Positions 1 through 9,475 are shown, numbered from the stretch's first letter. The stretch: 64,000 nucleotides of DNA from Acinetobacter sp. ANC 4910 (GCF_004331035.1 NZ_SJNT01000012.1:41082-105081); one strand, 5' to 3'. Made by a program: numbers and translations. Notes: generated by a model from the letters alone, not told the origin.

Positions 1-698
1 TACGTTTACAGATTGACCGTCCAATGGAATTTCAGGCTGGTCAATACATCAATCTTCAATTGCCAAATATTGAAGGGACGCGTGCATTTTCAATTGCCAA
101 TCCGCCAAGTGAAGAAGGCATTATTGAATTGCATATTCGTCAGGTACAAGGCGGTGCAGCCACCACCTATGTACACGAAACCCTGCAAGTGGGTGATGAA
201 CTTCAGGTTTCAGGACCTTATGGGCAGTTTTTTGTGCGTAAATCCGATGAAAAAGATGCCATCTTTATTGCGGGCGGTTCTGGTTTATCTAGTCCACAAT
301 CCATGATTTTGGATCTTTTGGAACAAGGTGATACACGTACCATCTATCTTTTCCAAGGCGCGCGTGATGTATCTGAACTGTATAACCATGAAATCTTTGA
401 AAAGCTTGTAAAAGACTATCCAAACTTCCGCTACATTCCTGCACTGAATGCGCCCAAAGCAGAAGATCACTGGACAGGATTTACAGGTTTTGTACATGAA
501 GCGGTGGCAGATTATTTTGAAAATAAATGCAGTGGCCATAAAGCCTATTTATGTGGTCCGCCACCCATGATTGATGCAGCTATTTCAACACTGATGCAAA
601 GTCGTCTCTTTGAAAAAGATATTCATACCGAACGCTTCTTAAGTGCCGCTGATGGTGCAACAACAGCCTCTCGCTCAGCGCTATTTAGACACATATAG
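1..698 (+). CDS. Phenol hydroxylase reductase component (DmpP/MphP-like), 3' part
   Basis: Electron-transfer subunit of a multicomponent phenol 2-monooxygenase, passing electrons from NADH through FAD and a [2Fe-2S] centre to the oxygenase. The frame is open from the window edge (codons R-L-Q-I-D-R-P precede the first ATG at 24), so the N-terminal ferredoxin domain lies outside. Visible are the FAD-binding R-A-F-S-I-A-N-P motif, the NAD-binding stretch IAGGSGLSSPQSMI and the C-terminal CGPPPMIDA typical of the ferredoxin-reductase family. The sequence follows DmpP-type reductases closely through to the ERFLSAADGA end. It is the last gene of the hydroxylase set and is followed by catechol 1,2-dioxygenase. 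Family confidence is high; phenol as substrate is inferred from family and context. Confidence 0.9.
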   Translation, partial: RLQIDRPMEFQAGQYINLQLPNIEGTRAFSIANPPSEEGIIELHIRQVQGGAATTYVHETLQVGDELQVSGPYGQFFVRKSDEKDAIFIAGGSGLSSPQSMILDLLEQGDTRTIYLFQGARDVSELYNHEIFEKLVKDYPNFRYIPALNAPKAEDHWTGFTGFVHEAVADYFENKCSGHKAYLCGPPPMIDAAISTLMQSRLFEKDIHTERFLSAADGATTASRSALFRHI

Positions 699-743
699 CA
701 ACATCACAACGCTGATTGAAATGTTTTAAGACTTTCTAGACAT

Positions 744-770
744 AGAACCAATTTTACTTGGTTCTCCCCC
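744..770 (+). terminator. Stem-loop after phenol hydroxylase reductase
   Basis: A perfect 8-bp stem (AGAACCAA at 744-751, TTGGTTCT at 758-765) with a 6-nt loop is followed by C5T3 rather than a clean T-tract. It could be a weak terminator or a processing/stability hairpin separating the hydroxylase operon from catA. Confidence 0.45.
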
Positions 771-841
771 TTTCGGATGCTCTGTTTCATGTCCGTTTCA
801 GAGTATTCGGAACAATTACACGATAAAAAAGGAAGATAAAA

Positions 842-1762
842 ATGAACCGTCAAGAAATCGACACATTAGTAAAACAAATGAATGTAGATACTGCGATACG
901 TGAAGTAAACCCGCGTGTGCAGCAAATTGTTGTCCGTTTACTGGGTGATCTTTTTCAAGCCATTGAAGATTTAGATTTATCTCAAACTGAAATTTGGAAA
1001 GGTCTAGAATACCTAACCGATGCAGGCCAAGCGAATGAACTTGGATTACTCGCTGCGGGTTTAGGCTTAGAACATTATCTAGATTTACGCGCGGATGAAG
1101 CCGATGCTAAGGCAGGAATTACAGGGGGAACACCGCGAACCATCGAAGGCCCACTGTATGTGGCTGGCGCACCTGAATCCGTCAGTTTTGCACGTATGGA
1201 TGATGGCTCTGAGTCAGACCATGTCGATACCTTAGTGATAGAGGGTCTAGTCACTGATACGAATGGAAATATTATTCCAAATGCGAAAGTTGAAGTTTGG
1301 CATGCCAATGGTTTAGGCAATTATTCATTCTTTGATAAATCACAATCCGAGTTCAACTTGCGTCGTACCATTTTTACCGATGCAGATGGCAAATATACTG
1401 CTTTAACCACCATGCCAGTAGGCTATGGCTGTCCGCCAGAAGGCACCACACAAGCCTTACTGAATAAGCTTGGTCGTCATGGTAATCGCCCTTCTCACGT
1501 TCATTATTTTGTCTCGGCTCCGGGTTATCGCAAACTTACCACCCAATTTAACATTGAGGGGGATCAATACCTTTGGGATGACTTTGCCTTTGCAACACGT
1601 GATGGATTAGTTGCAACCGCAACCGATGTTACCGATTCAACAGAAATGTCAAAATTCAATCTAGACAAACCCTTTAAACACATCACTTTTAATTTCGAAT
1701 TGGTCAAAGAAGTTGATCAAGCACCATCGACAGAGGTCGATCGTCGCCGTGTGAGTGCTTAA
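842..1762 (+). CDS. catA: Catechol 1,2-dioxygenase
   Basis: Intradiol ring-cleaving enzyme converting catechol to cis,cis-muconate, the first step of the ortho (beta-ketoadipate) branch. The 306 residues match the usual ~310-residue length. An N-terminal helical dimerisation domain (about 1-100) precedes the intradiol catalytic domain. The four iron(III) ligands are visible: Y161 in GNYSFF, Y195 in VGYGCPP, and H219 and H221 in PSHVHYF. A start at 842 is supported by GGAAG a few bases upstream. It lies directly downstream of the phenol hydroxylase reductase, so phenol can be taken to catechol and then cleaved by products of adjacent genes. Chloro- or alkylcatechol preference cannot be judged from sequence. 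Confidence 0.96.
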   Translation: MNRQEIDTLVKQMNVDTAIREVNPRVQQIVVRLLGDLFQAIEDLDLSQTEIWKGLEYLTDAGQANELGLLAAGLGLEHYLDLRADEADAKAGITGGTPRTIEGPLYVAGAPESVSFARMDDGSESDHVDTLVIEGLVTDTNGNIIPNAKVEVWHANGLGNYSFFDKSQSEFNLRRTIFTDADGKYTALTTMPVGYGCPPEGTTQALLNKLGRHGNRPSHVHYFVSAPGYRKLTTQFNIEGDQYLWDDFAFATRDGLVATATDVTDSTEMSKFNLDKPFKHITFNFELVKEVDQAPSTEVDRRRVSA

Positions 1763-1771
1763 TGCAAAATA

Positions 1772-1798
1772 CGCACCAATGAGCGTTTTATTGGTGCG
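1772..1798 (+). other. Stem-loop between catA and the SphA-like gene
   Basis: CGCACCAAT (1772-1780) and ATTGGTGCG (1790-1798) form a perfect 9-bp stem with a 9-nt loop, without a following T-tract. It is more likely an intercistronic stability or attenuation hairpin than a strong terminator. Confidence 0.45.
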
Positions 1799-1850
1799 CT
1801 ATCCATGACATCAATCTTTGTAATAACAACATCATTGAAAAGGATTTTCT

Positions 1851-2732
1851 ATGAAAAAACTGACTTTAAAGCTATCTCTGAGCCTAATCATGGGCTTGAG
1901 CAGTACATTAACTTTTGCAACAGAAAATGGTGCTGATTCATTTGCCTTAGGTGCTGAAGGTATGATGGCTGGTGCATTACCGCCACCTGGAGTGTATTTA
2001 CTTAACTATTACCAAACCTATCATGCAGGACAGTTTGACAATGGACCCCCAGATTTTCATCTAGATGTCAACGCATTCATTCCCCGTTTAGTCTGGGTAA
2101 CAGAACAAAATTATTTGGGTGGGCAACTCGGTTTTTTTGCAGTACAACCTATGGTCGACTTAAGATTAAATGCAGCAGGCATGTCTGATCATAGCAGTGC
2201 TTTAGGCGATTTAATTCTAGGCTCAATGTTAGGTTGGCATCATGGTAATCATCATTGGATTGGTGCTGTTGAAGCATCCCTAGCAACTGGAAAATATGAT
2301 ACACCAACAGCAGCCCAACCTGTGGTTGCCAATATTGGTAAAAATTACAATACAATTCGCCCCATCATTGCCTATACTTACGCCCCTTCAAATGGCTTAG
2401 ATATTTCGACCAAACTTTCTTATAATTTTAATGATGAAAATGATGATACGCATTATAAATCTGGGGAGTATTTTGCCGGTGATTACAGTGTAGGGTACAA
2501 ACTTACCGATAATGTCAAAATTGCAATTGAGGGTTATGCATTTAAACAAACCAAATCTGATAAACAACAGGGTGAAAATATTGGAATGCGTGGACAAGTA
2601 TTGGCTGTTGGTCCAGCCGTTCAATACCAAGATAAAAACTGGTCGATTGAAGCGAAGTACTTAAAAGAAACCAATGTTGAAAATCGCCCTGAAGGACATA
2701 CTGGCCTTTTAAAATTTATATGGGCTTTTTAA
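1851..2732 (+). CDS. SphA / Phenol_MetA_deg family outer-membrane protein
   Basis: Predicted outer-membrane beta-barrel of the family annotated as 'MetA-pathway of phenol degradation' (SphA-like), usually found beside aromatic-degradation genes and thought to help hydrophobic substrates cross the outer membrane. The 293 residues begin with a clear signal peptide (MKKLTLKLSLSL, cleavage near A-T-E at about residue 24). The mature part alternates aromatic strands (LLNYYQTYHAG, HHWIGAVEASLATG) and ends in the aromatic F of FIWAF, as outer-membrane barrels do. AAGGA lies 8 nt before the ATG. It follows catA by about 90 bp and probably belongs to the same transcription unit. The transport role is inferred from family and context. 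Confidence 0.8.
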   Translation: MKKLTLKLSLSLIMGLSSTLTFATENGADSFALGAEGMMAGALPPPGVYLLNYYQTYHAGQFDNGPPDFHLDVNAFIPRLVWVTEQNYLGGQLGFFAVQPMVDLRLNAAGMSDHSSALGDLILGSMLGWHHGNHHWIGAVEASLATGKYDTPTAAQPVVANIGKNYNTIRPIIAYTYAPSNGLDISTKLSYNFNDENDDTHYKSGEYFAGDYSVGYKLTDNVKIAIEGYAFKQTKSDKQQGENIGMRGQVLAVGPAVQYQDKNWSIEAKYLKETNVENRPEGHTGLLKFIWAF

Positions 2733-2818
2733 TACAACAAACTGAGTGATTATTGTTTTGTACTAACTCGACTTGAATCTTTTTCACCCAATTTTAAGGA
2801 ATTCGAATATAAAACTCT

Positions 2819-3002
2819 CATGAAGCATGAAGCATGAAGCATGAAGCATGAAGCATGAAGCATGAAGCATGAAGCATGAAGCATGAAGCATGAAGCATGA
2901 AGCATGAAGCATGAAGCATGAAGCATGAAGCATGAAGCATGAAGCATGAAGCATGAAGCATGAAGCATGAAGCATGAAGCATGAAGCATGAAGCATGAAG
3001 CA
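2819..3002. repeat. Tandem array of a 7-bp unit (GAAGCAT), about 26 copies
   Basis: The 184 bases are made of uninterrupted, perfect copies of a 7-bp unit (GAAGCAT, equivalently CATGAAG) with no visible variant. The unit is not a multiple of three, and the array lies in non-coding DNA about 85 bp after the SphA-like gene. No spacers are present, so this is a simple satellite and not CRISPR. Copy number should be prone to slippage. Confidence 0.97.
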
Positions 3003-3393
3003 GAATCGGAAAGTTTAGGCTTTAATAAAGCAAAATACATCTAGATATTTATATGAATAAGTTATTAACTGACATCAGAACAGTTCATCAATTTCCACCA
3101 ACAACCCTTAAAAAAATTAGATATATTAAGATGTTACTGTTAATTAATTTTCTTTCTTCAATTAACAGATAAGAGAAAGGTCTAACAATAAAAAAACCAC
3201 TTAATTAAGTGGTTTTTTATACGAATTTTGTTGGGATGGTGGCAGTTTAACTGAATATTCAATGCTTTGAATTTCATTAAAATTTAGAAAATAATTGACC
3301 CAATAATGACCCCTTTAAAATAGACCATATTTGTCTAGGAGAGTGGTGGCAGTCCACCAGATGGCTATATGTGTCTAAAATTTTGGTGGCTAT
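3003..3393. other. Gene-poor stretch with IS-end-like short repeats
   Basis: No gene is supported here. The word GGTGGCAGT occurs twice in the same orientation (3238-3246 and 3345-3353), with a related GGTGGC at 3385-3390. These look like decayed insertion-sequence ends, but no transposase frame remains. Confidence 0.35.
3188..3221. terminator. Bidirectional rho-independent terminator
   Basis: AAAAAACCACTT and AAGTGGTTTTTT form a perfect stem around a short AATT-type loop, with an A-tract on one side and a T-tract on the other, so it can work in either direction. It lies after the heptamer array and may terminate readthrough from the catA/SphA side. Confidence 0.75.
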
Positions 3394-3468
3394 TCAATCG
3401 CCTGCTTTCATTTTTTCTATTGCACGCGCAGATAAAGCAACTTTTTTAGTTTCAATCTTTTCCAACAT
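3394..3468 (-). pseudogene. N-terminal stump of a phage-type tyrosine integrase
   Basis: The minus strand encodes 24 residues followed by a stop. The peptide contains KKVALSARAIEKMKAGD, characteristic of the N-terminal arm-binding (DUF4102-like) region of phage and island integrases. An AAGAA-type ribosome site precedes the ATG. Members of this family run to several hundred residues, so nearly all of the gene, including the catalytic R-H-R-Y core, is missing. The sequence right after the stop does not resemble the expected continuation and carries the IS-end-like GGTGGC words, suggesting truncation by an insertion or deletion. It marks a former integrated element next to mutS. Confidence 0.6.
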
Positions 3469-3595
3469 TTCTTTTCTCTTTTGTACATTCAACTGAATTT
3501 GTTACCATACGCACCTGAGTCAGTAGAGAACTAACTCGCTCACTCCTCAAAGATCTTTTACATGTTTATAGACGGTCTTTTTTCTACTTATAATA

Positions 3596-3626
3596 GAATC
3601 TACAAATCTACATTTTTTGTAGATTC
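3596..3626 (+). promoter_or_regulatory. Perfect hairpin in the mutS leader
   Basis: GAATCTACAAA (3596-3606) and TTTGTAGATTC (3616-3626) form an 11-bp perfect stem with a 9-nt loop about 50 nt before the mutS ATG. There is no T-tract right after it, so it is not a plain terminator. It could be an operator or an mRNA leader structure. Confidence 0.4.
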
Positions 3627-3676
3627 CAAAATCTAACCTATATTTTATATTATTGAAACTTAAGGATTTCATATAC

Positions 3677-6313
3677 ATGAGCTTGCAAGACATCATAGCC
3701 AATATCGATTCACACACCCCTATGATGCAACAGTACTTAAAAGTCAAAATGCAGCATCCTCATGCCTTAATGTTTTATCGTATGGGTGATTTCTACGAAC
3801 TTTTTTTTGACGATGCACATAAAGCAGCCAAACTGCTCGGCATTACACTTACCCACCGTGGTAAAACCAATGGCAATCCAATCCCAATGGCTGGTGTGCC
3901 CTTTCATGCCGCAGAAGGTTATCTCGCACGTTTAGTTAAAAAAGGCGAAACCGTTGTTATTTGCGAACAAGTCGGCGAAGTCACAGGTAAAGGACCTGTA
4001 GATCGTCAGGTGGTTCGTATTCTTACCCCTGGTACGCTCACTGATGATGCCTTACTCAATAGTCATCAATCTTCGAATTTGGTCGCGCTGTGCTTACAAC
4101 AAAACCAAATTGGTATTGCCCTGCTTGACTTAAGTGCAGGCATTTTCAAAGTTCAACAACAAGATTTCAAGCTAGAACAATTGGGCATCGAACTGGCACG
4201 ACTCATGCCAAGTGAAATTTTGGTCGATGAAGATATTGTGGACCCCAACATTTTAGAACACGTTAAAAGACAACTCGACTGTCCTGTAACTAAACGTCCC
4301 AATGTGGACTTTAATTTAAATAATGCACAAAAAACCTTGTGTGATCAGCTTGGCGTTTCAACTCTTTCTGGTTTTGGGATTGATCATTTACCGTTGGCAA
4401 AAGCTGCGGCAGCCGCGCTGATTCATTATGCCAAAGACACACAAAAAACCGCATTACCGCATATCCGCAGCATTCAGCTAGAACAAAGCAGCGACTTTAT
4501 AGCACTCGACCCTGTAACACGTCGCAACTTAGAAATTGTAGATCCTTTATTCGAACATGGGACGTCATTATTTCAACTCATCAATGACTGTCAGACTGCT
4601 ATGGGAAGCCGATTATTAAGCCGCACGCTCATGCAACCGCTGCGGGATACTGCTTTACTTGATGCACGTCTTGATGCTATTCAAGCTTTCATTGATGGTT
4701 ATCATGAATCTCCTATTCGATTAGTCCTTAAAGAAATTGGTGATATTGAACGCGTGCTAAGCCGTGTGGCTCTTGGTAGTGCTCGTCCACGTGACCTCGT
4801 ACAATTACGCCAAGCGAGCGCTCAACTTCCATTTTTACGCCATGCACTCAACCCAATTGTTGCCAGCCAACAATCTAAACTGGTTCAACAATTAAATGAG
4901 GAATTGGGTGACTTTAATGGTTTATACCAGCGCCTCCTTGCAGCAATTGTAGAAAATCCACCTGTGCTGTTACGTGATGGCAATGTCATAGCAGAAGGTT
5001 TTGACAGTGAACTGGATGAATTACGCAAAATTCGCGACCATGCAGGGCAATTCCTGATCGATCTAGAAATTAAAGAGCGTGAACAATCTGGGATTGCTAC
5101 CCTAAAAATTGGCTATAACCGTGTTAGTGGCTATTACATCGAACTGACACGTGCTCAGGCAGAACAGGCACCCGAACACTATATTCGTCGCCAGACCCTT
5201 AAAAATGCCGAACGCTATATCACACCAGAATTAAAAAGTTTTGAAGATAAAGTTTTATCTAGCGAATCTCGTGCATTAGCGCGTGAAAAAATGCTGTTCG
5301 AAATGCTATTGGAAGAGCTACGTCAAGATATTGCAAATTTGCAAGTCATGAGTGCAGCCATCGCTCAAATTGATTTGCTCAGTAACTTTGCACATCAAGC
5401 CCGTTTAAGAAACTGGTCTCGACCTGAATTTAGTCCAGAAACTGGCATCAAGATTATGGCAGGTCGTCATCCAGTGGTAGAAGCATTAAATAAAACTGCA
5501 TTTACGCCGAATGACACACATTTGGATTATGCACATCGCATGGCGATTATTACGGGTCCAAATATGGGCGGTAAATCGACCTTTATGCGTCAAACCGCGC
5601 TCATTAGTTTACTCGCCTATTGTGGTAGTTTTGTCCCTGCACAATCAGCCGTATTAGGTCCTATTGACCGTATTTTTACCCGTATTGGTTCCGCCGACGA
5701 TTTATCGACAGGGAAATCGACCTTTATGGTAGAAATGACCGAAACTTCGCAAATTCTGCATCATGCCACCAACCAATCCTTGGTGCTCATGGATGAAGTG
5801 GGTCGCGGTACCAGTACCTATGACGGTTTGTCGTTGGCTTGGGCTTGTGTTTTAGACTTAAGCAAACGAGTGAAATGCTTATGCTTGTTTGCCACCCATT
5901 ATTTTGAACTGACTGAACTGAGTAAAGAATCAGGTATTTACAATTATCATGTCAGCGCCAAAGAACTGAATGGCAATTTGATTTTGCTGCATAAAGTACA
6001 ACAAGGTCCTGCCAGTCAGAGTCATGGTCTACAAGTCGCAAAATTAGCGGGTATTCCTGCCAATGTGATTAAAGAAGCGCAAAACCGTTTAAAAATTTTA
6101 GAACGCCAACAGCAACAGCATGTCAATACGGCGGTACAACGTGATTTATTTGCACCTGCCGTGCAAGCGGAGCCTAATATTATTGAACGTGTAGTTGAAG
6201 TGGAAAAAGTATCTCCTGCGCTTGAAATTCTAAAAGCGTTAGATGTCGATAACCTAACCCCACGTGAAGCTTTACAGCACTTGTATCAACTGAAAGAACA
6301 ATTAGAAAGTTAA
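3677..6313 (+). CDS. mutS: DNA mismatch repair protein MutS
   Basis: Recognises base mismatches and small loops after replication and, with MutL, starts mismatch repair. From the ATG at 3677 it has 878 residues, a normal length. The mismatch-reading F-x-E motif is F39-Y-E41 in the N-terminal domain. The ATPase carries a Walker [10 protein letters not shown] at 627-635 and the [12 protein letters not shown]alker B/signature. A longer reading from TTG at 3653 is possible, but the ATG at 3677 has TAAGGA at good spacing and matches the family's N-terminus. All catalytic elements look intact, so no hypermutator defect is visible. Confidence 0.97.
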   Translation: MSLQDIIANIDSHTPMMQQYLKVKMQHPHALMFYRMGDFYELFFDDAHKAAKLLGITLTHRGKTNGNPIPMAGVPFHAAEGYLARLVKKGETVVICEQVGEVTGKGPVDRQVVRILTPGTLTDDALLNSHQSSNLVALCLQQNQIGIALLDLSAGIFKVQQQDFKLEQLGIELARLMPSEILVDEDIVDPNILEHVKRQLDCPVTKRPNVDFNLNNAQKTLCDQLGVSTLSGFGIDHLPLAKAAAAALIHYAKDTQKTALPHIRSIQLEQSSDFIALDPVTRRNLEIVDPLFEHGTSLFQLINDCQTAMGSRLLSRTLMQPLRDTALLDARLDAIQAFIDGYHESPIRLVLKEIGDIERVLSRVALGSARPRDLVQLRQASAQLPFLRHALNPIVASQQSKLVQQLNEELGDFNGLYQRLLAAIVENPPVLLRDGNVIAEGFDSELDELRKIRDHAGQFLIDLEIKEREQSGIATLKIGYNRVSGYYIELTRAQAEQAPEHYIRRQTLKNAERYITPELKSFEDKVLSSESRALAREKMLFEMLLEELRQDIANLQVMSAAIAQIDLLSNFAHQARLRNWSRPEFSPETGIKIMAGRHPVVEALNKTAFTPNDTHLDYAHRMAIITGPNMGGKSTFMRQTALISLLAYCGSFVPAQSAVLGPIDRIFTRIGSADDLSTGKSTFMVEMTETSQILHHATNQSLVLMDEVGRGTSTYDGLSLAWACVLDLSKRVKCLCLFATHYFELTELSKESGIYNYHVSAKELNGNLILLHKVQQGPASQSHGLQVAKLAGIPANVIKEAQNRLKILERQQQQHVNTAVQRDLFAPAVQAEPNIIERVVEVEKVSPALEILKALDVDNLTPREALQHLYQLKEQLES

Positions 6314-6323
6314 GCTTTTAAAT

Positions 6324-6356
6324 AAAGGTCGGTTGAATATCACCGACCTTTATTTA
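6324..6356 (+). terminator. Rho-independent terminator of mutS
   Basis: AAAGGTCGGT (6324-6333) pairs perfectly with ACCGACCTTT (6342-6351) around an 8-nt loop, followed by a T-rich run. It begins 11 nt after the mutS stop. Confidence 0.85.
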
Positions 6357-6373
6357 TTGCTTGTTTCGAGCCT

Positions 6374-6976
6374 CTATTTGAAGCATCGAGATTGCTCAAG
6401 TTTCCACGCTAAATTTTGCTGTACGGCGGGCCATTCATTTTTCAAAATACTGTATACATAGGTATCACGTAAAATATCATCCTGTACTATTTGATGGCTT
6501 CTTAACACGCCATCTAATTTCGCCCCTAAGCGTTCAATTGCAGCACGACTTTTCAAATTAAAAGACGATGTTCTGAACTCAACGGCAATACAGTTTAATA
6601 TTTCAAATGCATGCGTAAGCAGTAATTGCTTTGCCTCTGTGTTTACATAACTCCGCTGCACAGATTGTCTATACCATGTTGAACCAATTTCAACACGACG
6701 ATGTTCAGCAACCACGTTCATATAGCTGGTCATACCAAGGATCTGACCACTAGACTGTTCAATCACCACAAAAGGCAACATACTTTCCATCTGCTGCAAC
6801 TCAAGTCGTCTTTTTATCTCGCTATGCATAAGTTCAGGTTTAGGAATAAAGGTATACCAAAGTTTCCAGAGTTCACCATCACACACCGCTTCTCTCAGTG
6901 CTAACTCATGCTCTAAACCTAAGGGTACCAATTTAATGTTTTTACCCACTAGGGTGACTGGCTTTAACCACGGCAT
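6374..6976 (-). CDS. GNAT family N-acetyltransferase (RimJ/RimL-like)
   Basis: Predicted acetyl-CoA-dependent N-acyltransferase, 200 residues, covering the whole GNAT fold of the RimJ/RimL type. Family-like segments are V-E-I-G-S-T-W (strand 4, before the acetyl-CoA loop), the following N-T-E-A-K-Q-L-L helix, and N-L-K-S-R-A-A-I-E-R-L-G-A-K near the C-terminus, which is diagnostic of this subfamily. It lies 21 bp downstream of the PaiB-like gene, and the two are probably co-transcribed away from the MocR regulator. The substrate (protein N-terminus, amino acid or antibiotic) cannot be deduced. Confidence 0.85.
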   Translation of the reverse strand: MPWLKPVTLVGKNIKLVPLGLEHELALREAVCDGELWKLWYTFIPKPELMHSEIKRRLELQQMESMLPFVVIEQSSGQILGMTSYMNVVAEHRRVEIGSTWYRQSVQRSYVNTEAKQLLLTHAFEILNCIAVEFRTSSFNLKSRAAIERLGAKLDGVLRSHQIVQDDILRDTYVYSILKNEWPAVQQNLAWKLEQSRCFK

Positions 6977-6997
6977 GTTTCATCTTCCTTTTTAGAT

Positions 6998-7633
6998 TTA
7001 ATTTTTGGACGCTGCCACTTGGTACATTGCTTCGCTTATCTCCTGCTTGCTTGTATCAGATAATGCCTTGGCGACACCAACTATATCTCGATGCTCTTTG
7101 TTCTGCCCCAATTTGGATTTGCCCTGAATTTTAGTAATTTCGATCTCTATCCCCACAATGGCTTTCAACATCGTCTCGATATAACTTTTTGGCGCATCCG
7201 ACATTTTCCATGGTTCAGCGTGCATGGCTTCATGGGTACGCGTTAAACGTGCCACCACTCCACGTACATAACGCTCATCATCACGTATTTTGACCTTGCC
7301 ATAGGCATGAATCACTCGATAATTCCAAGTGGGTACTTGTTGATGATGTTCATGTTTACTCGGATACCATTGTGGCGAAATATAGGCATCACCTGCTCGA
7401 AACACCACCAACACTTCATCACCATCTTGAACATCTTGCCAAACTGGATTTTTCCTTGCTACATGTGCATGCAGTACACCCAATTCGGTAGCCTCGGCAT
7501 CAAGTTCAAAAGGCAGATGATTCGCATCTAAACCACTTTGTCCATGGGTAAGCAAAATTCCTAAAGGATATTGTTGTATGAGTTCATGCAGGACATCTAT
7601 TTGTGTTTCTTCAAATTCTGCGGGGATATACAT
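6998..7633 (-). CDS. PaiB-like FMN-binding split-barrel protein
   Basis: The 211 residues match the PaiB/'FMN-binding negative transcriptional regulator' family, named for a Bacillus subtilis protein affecting sporulation and protease genes; most members are biochemically uncharacterised. Typical segments are MYIPAEFEE at the start, the L-P-F-E-L strand, Y-I-S-P-Q-W-Y and V-P-T-W-N-Y in the middle, and K-L-G-Q-N-K near the end. In Bacillus, PaiB is paired with the GNAT acetyltransferase PaiA; here too a GNAT gene follows directly. The upstream neighbour is a divergent MocR regulator with a 115-bp shared promoter region, suggesting that it controls this pair. Confidence 0.85.
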   Translation of the reverse strand: MYIPAEFEETQIDVLHELIQQYPLGILLTHGQSGLDANHLPFELDAEATELGVLHAHVARKNPVWQDVQDGDEVLVVFRAGDAYISPQWYPSKHEHHQQVPTWNYRVIHAYGKVKIRDDERYVRGVVARLTRTHEAMHAEPWKMSDAPKSYIETMLKAIVGIEIEITKIQGKSKLGQNKEHRDIVGVAKALSDTSKQEISEAMYQVAASKN

Positions 7634-7748
7634 GTTCTAAGCTCCTATTATTTTCCAAATCTTAATCTGTCTTACATATTGTAAATTTTCAGTTTTAATT
7701 GGATTATAAAAAAGAACCAGTTTCTTTAAATTTTAGTAGACCAGAATT

Positions 7749-9239
7749 ATGGCAAGAATGACAAAAGTAATAGATCTTCCATCCATGACAAAACTGAACA
7801 AGGCGAATGGACAGATCAGCACTCAACTCATTCACATTTTTCGAGCAGCCGTTCAACAGGGTGATTTACAATCTGGTGATGCCTTACCCTCTTCCCGTGA
7901 GCTAGCACAAACATTAAATGTTGCCCGAGGTACCGTGATTGAAGCTTATGAGCAACTGATCGCAGAAGGTGTATTTGAATCTCATGCCCGAAAAGGGACT
8001 TTTATTTCACAAACTTTAAACCATTCGACTACAGCGACTTTAAAAAGAGAAAAACAAGAAACCGACATCCCGCTTACAGCAGCCGCACAAGCATTTTCTG
8101 AAATACTCAAAGAATTTAAACCCTTACCGCATCGACCTTTTGCTATTTCTGTACCCACAGGTCGTACCCAACCGAATGACATGTGGCGGAAATATGGAAA
8201 TCAATACCGTGCTCGGGGCATTGCAGCACCTTCAGGTTATGATGATCCGCAAGGTATATTTTCTTTACGCATTGCTATTGCCGACTATGTTCGACGCTCG
8301 CGTTCTGTACATTGTGACCCTGAACAAATTGTGATTACTAGCGGAATCCAACAAGCTCTTTATATTTGCAGTCAAATTTTATTCAATGCAAATGATGATG
8401 TTTGGGTTGAAGATCCTGCTTATCGTGGGACTACAGCCATACTTGAGCATTCATTACATCATTTAAAAATCATACGTGTACCTGTTGATGAAGAAGGCAT
8501 TCAAGTCAATATAGGTAAATCTGTTGCAGAAAATGCTCGTGCCGCATTTGTCACCCCTTCGCATCAATACCCCATCGGCATGCCCATGAGCCTAGCGAGA
8601 CGAACTGCATTACTCGCATGGGCAAAACAGCAGAATGCTTGGATTATTGAAGATGATTACGACAGTGAACTTCGCTACAGTGGCCAACCGTTTCCTGCAC
8701 TACAAGGCATGGCATCGGATCAAGTTATATATTTAGGTACGTTCAGCAAAGTCCTGTTTCCATCATTACGTTTAGGTTATGCCATTCTGCCAAAAAAACT
8801 GGTTGCCCCGTTTTGTGGGCTAAGAGCATTGATTGACCGCCATCCACCTTCAGCCGATCAACACGTATTGGCTGCCTTTATTCAAGAAGGTCATTTAGAA
8901 CGCCATATTCGACGTATACGGAAAGTTTATGCTGAAAATCGCCTGCAATTAATCGATATGATAGAACGCTATATTCCAAAACACCTTGGTTTTTTACAGT
9001 CAGGCGATCAAGGTATGCATATGTTGCTATGGTTAGCCGATCATTTAGATGACCGCGCTATTGCCCAATCAGCACTTGATTCAGGAATATCCATTAAAGC
9101 CATTTCACCCACTTATTCAAATCAAACCAAACGTTCTGGACTTATTCTTGGATTGGGAGACTTTGATATTCACCAAATGGAGCAAGCTGTAACTCAGCTA
9201 GCAAAAATCATTCAACACCATGACACCTTAAGAAACTGA
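7749..9239 (+). CDS. MocR/PdxR-type regulator (GntR HTH fused to aminotransferase-like domain)
   Basis: Transcription regulator of 496 residues with an N-terminal GntR winged helix (about 20-95; PSSRELAQTLNVARGT) and a C-terminal fold-type-I PLP-binding domain (about 120-490). The presumed PLP lysine is K334 in GTFSKVLFPS, and the cofactor-binding IEDDYDSE segment is intact. Such proteins use PLP or an amino compound as effector and commonly control divergently transcribed neighbours, here the PaiB-like and GNAT genes. It is not adjacent to pdx genes, so a PdxR role is not supported by context. Confidence 0.9.
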   Translation: MARMTKVIDLPSMTKLNKANGQISTQLIHIFRAAVQQGDLQSGDALPSSRELAQTLNVARGTVIEAYEQLIAEGVFESHARKGTFISQTLNHSTTATLKREKQETDIPLTAAAQAFSEILKEFKPLPHRPFAISVPTGRTQPNDMWRKYGNQYRARGIAAPSGYDDPQGIFSLRIAIADYVRRSRSVHCDPEQIVITSGIQQALYICSQILFNANDDVWVEDPAYRGTTAILEHSLHHLKIIRVPVDEEGIQVNIGKSVAENARAAFVTPSHQYPIGMPMSLARRTALLAWAKQQNAWIIEDDYDSELRYSGQPFPALQGMASDQVIYLGTFSKVLFPSLRLGYAILPKKLVAPFCGLRALIDRHPPSADQHVLAAFIQEGHLERHIRRIRKVYAENRLQLIDMIERYIPKHLGFLQSGDQGMHMLLWLADHLDDRAIAQSALDSGISIKAISPTYSNQTKRSGLILGLGDFDIHQMEQAVTQLAKIIQHHDTLRN

Positions 9240-9475
9240 AAATTGATTCTATTAAATAAAATCACAGCTCGAGCACTATAGGCATTCTTAAATCAAAGTT
9301 TCACTCATTGAAAATGAAATCATGGCTCTATTTACACCTCTAAAATGTACTTAAATTTAGCGAATCTTTTTATAGCGAACCATGTTAGCCAGTGGTTTGA
9401 GTACAATGCAAAGTTGAAGCTCTACGGAATATCTAGTGAAATACAATCATTCATAGATACTCCGTAATGCCATAA

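Noticed and set aside
2819..3002. Possible CRISPR array
   Set aside because: Units are 7 bp, contiguous and without spacers; no cas genes are in the window.
2750..3040. Two long minus-strand frames through the 7-bp array (repeating M-L-H-A-S-C-F)
   Set aside because: They are open only because the 7-bp unit contains no stop in these frames; there is no ribosome site and no protein-like flanking sequence.
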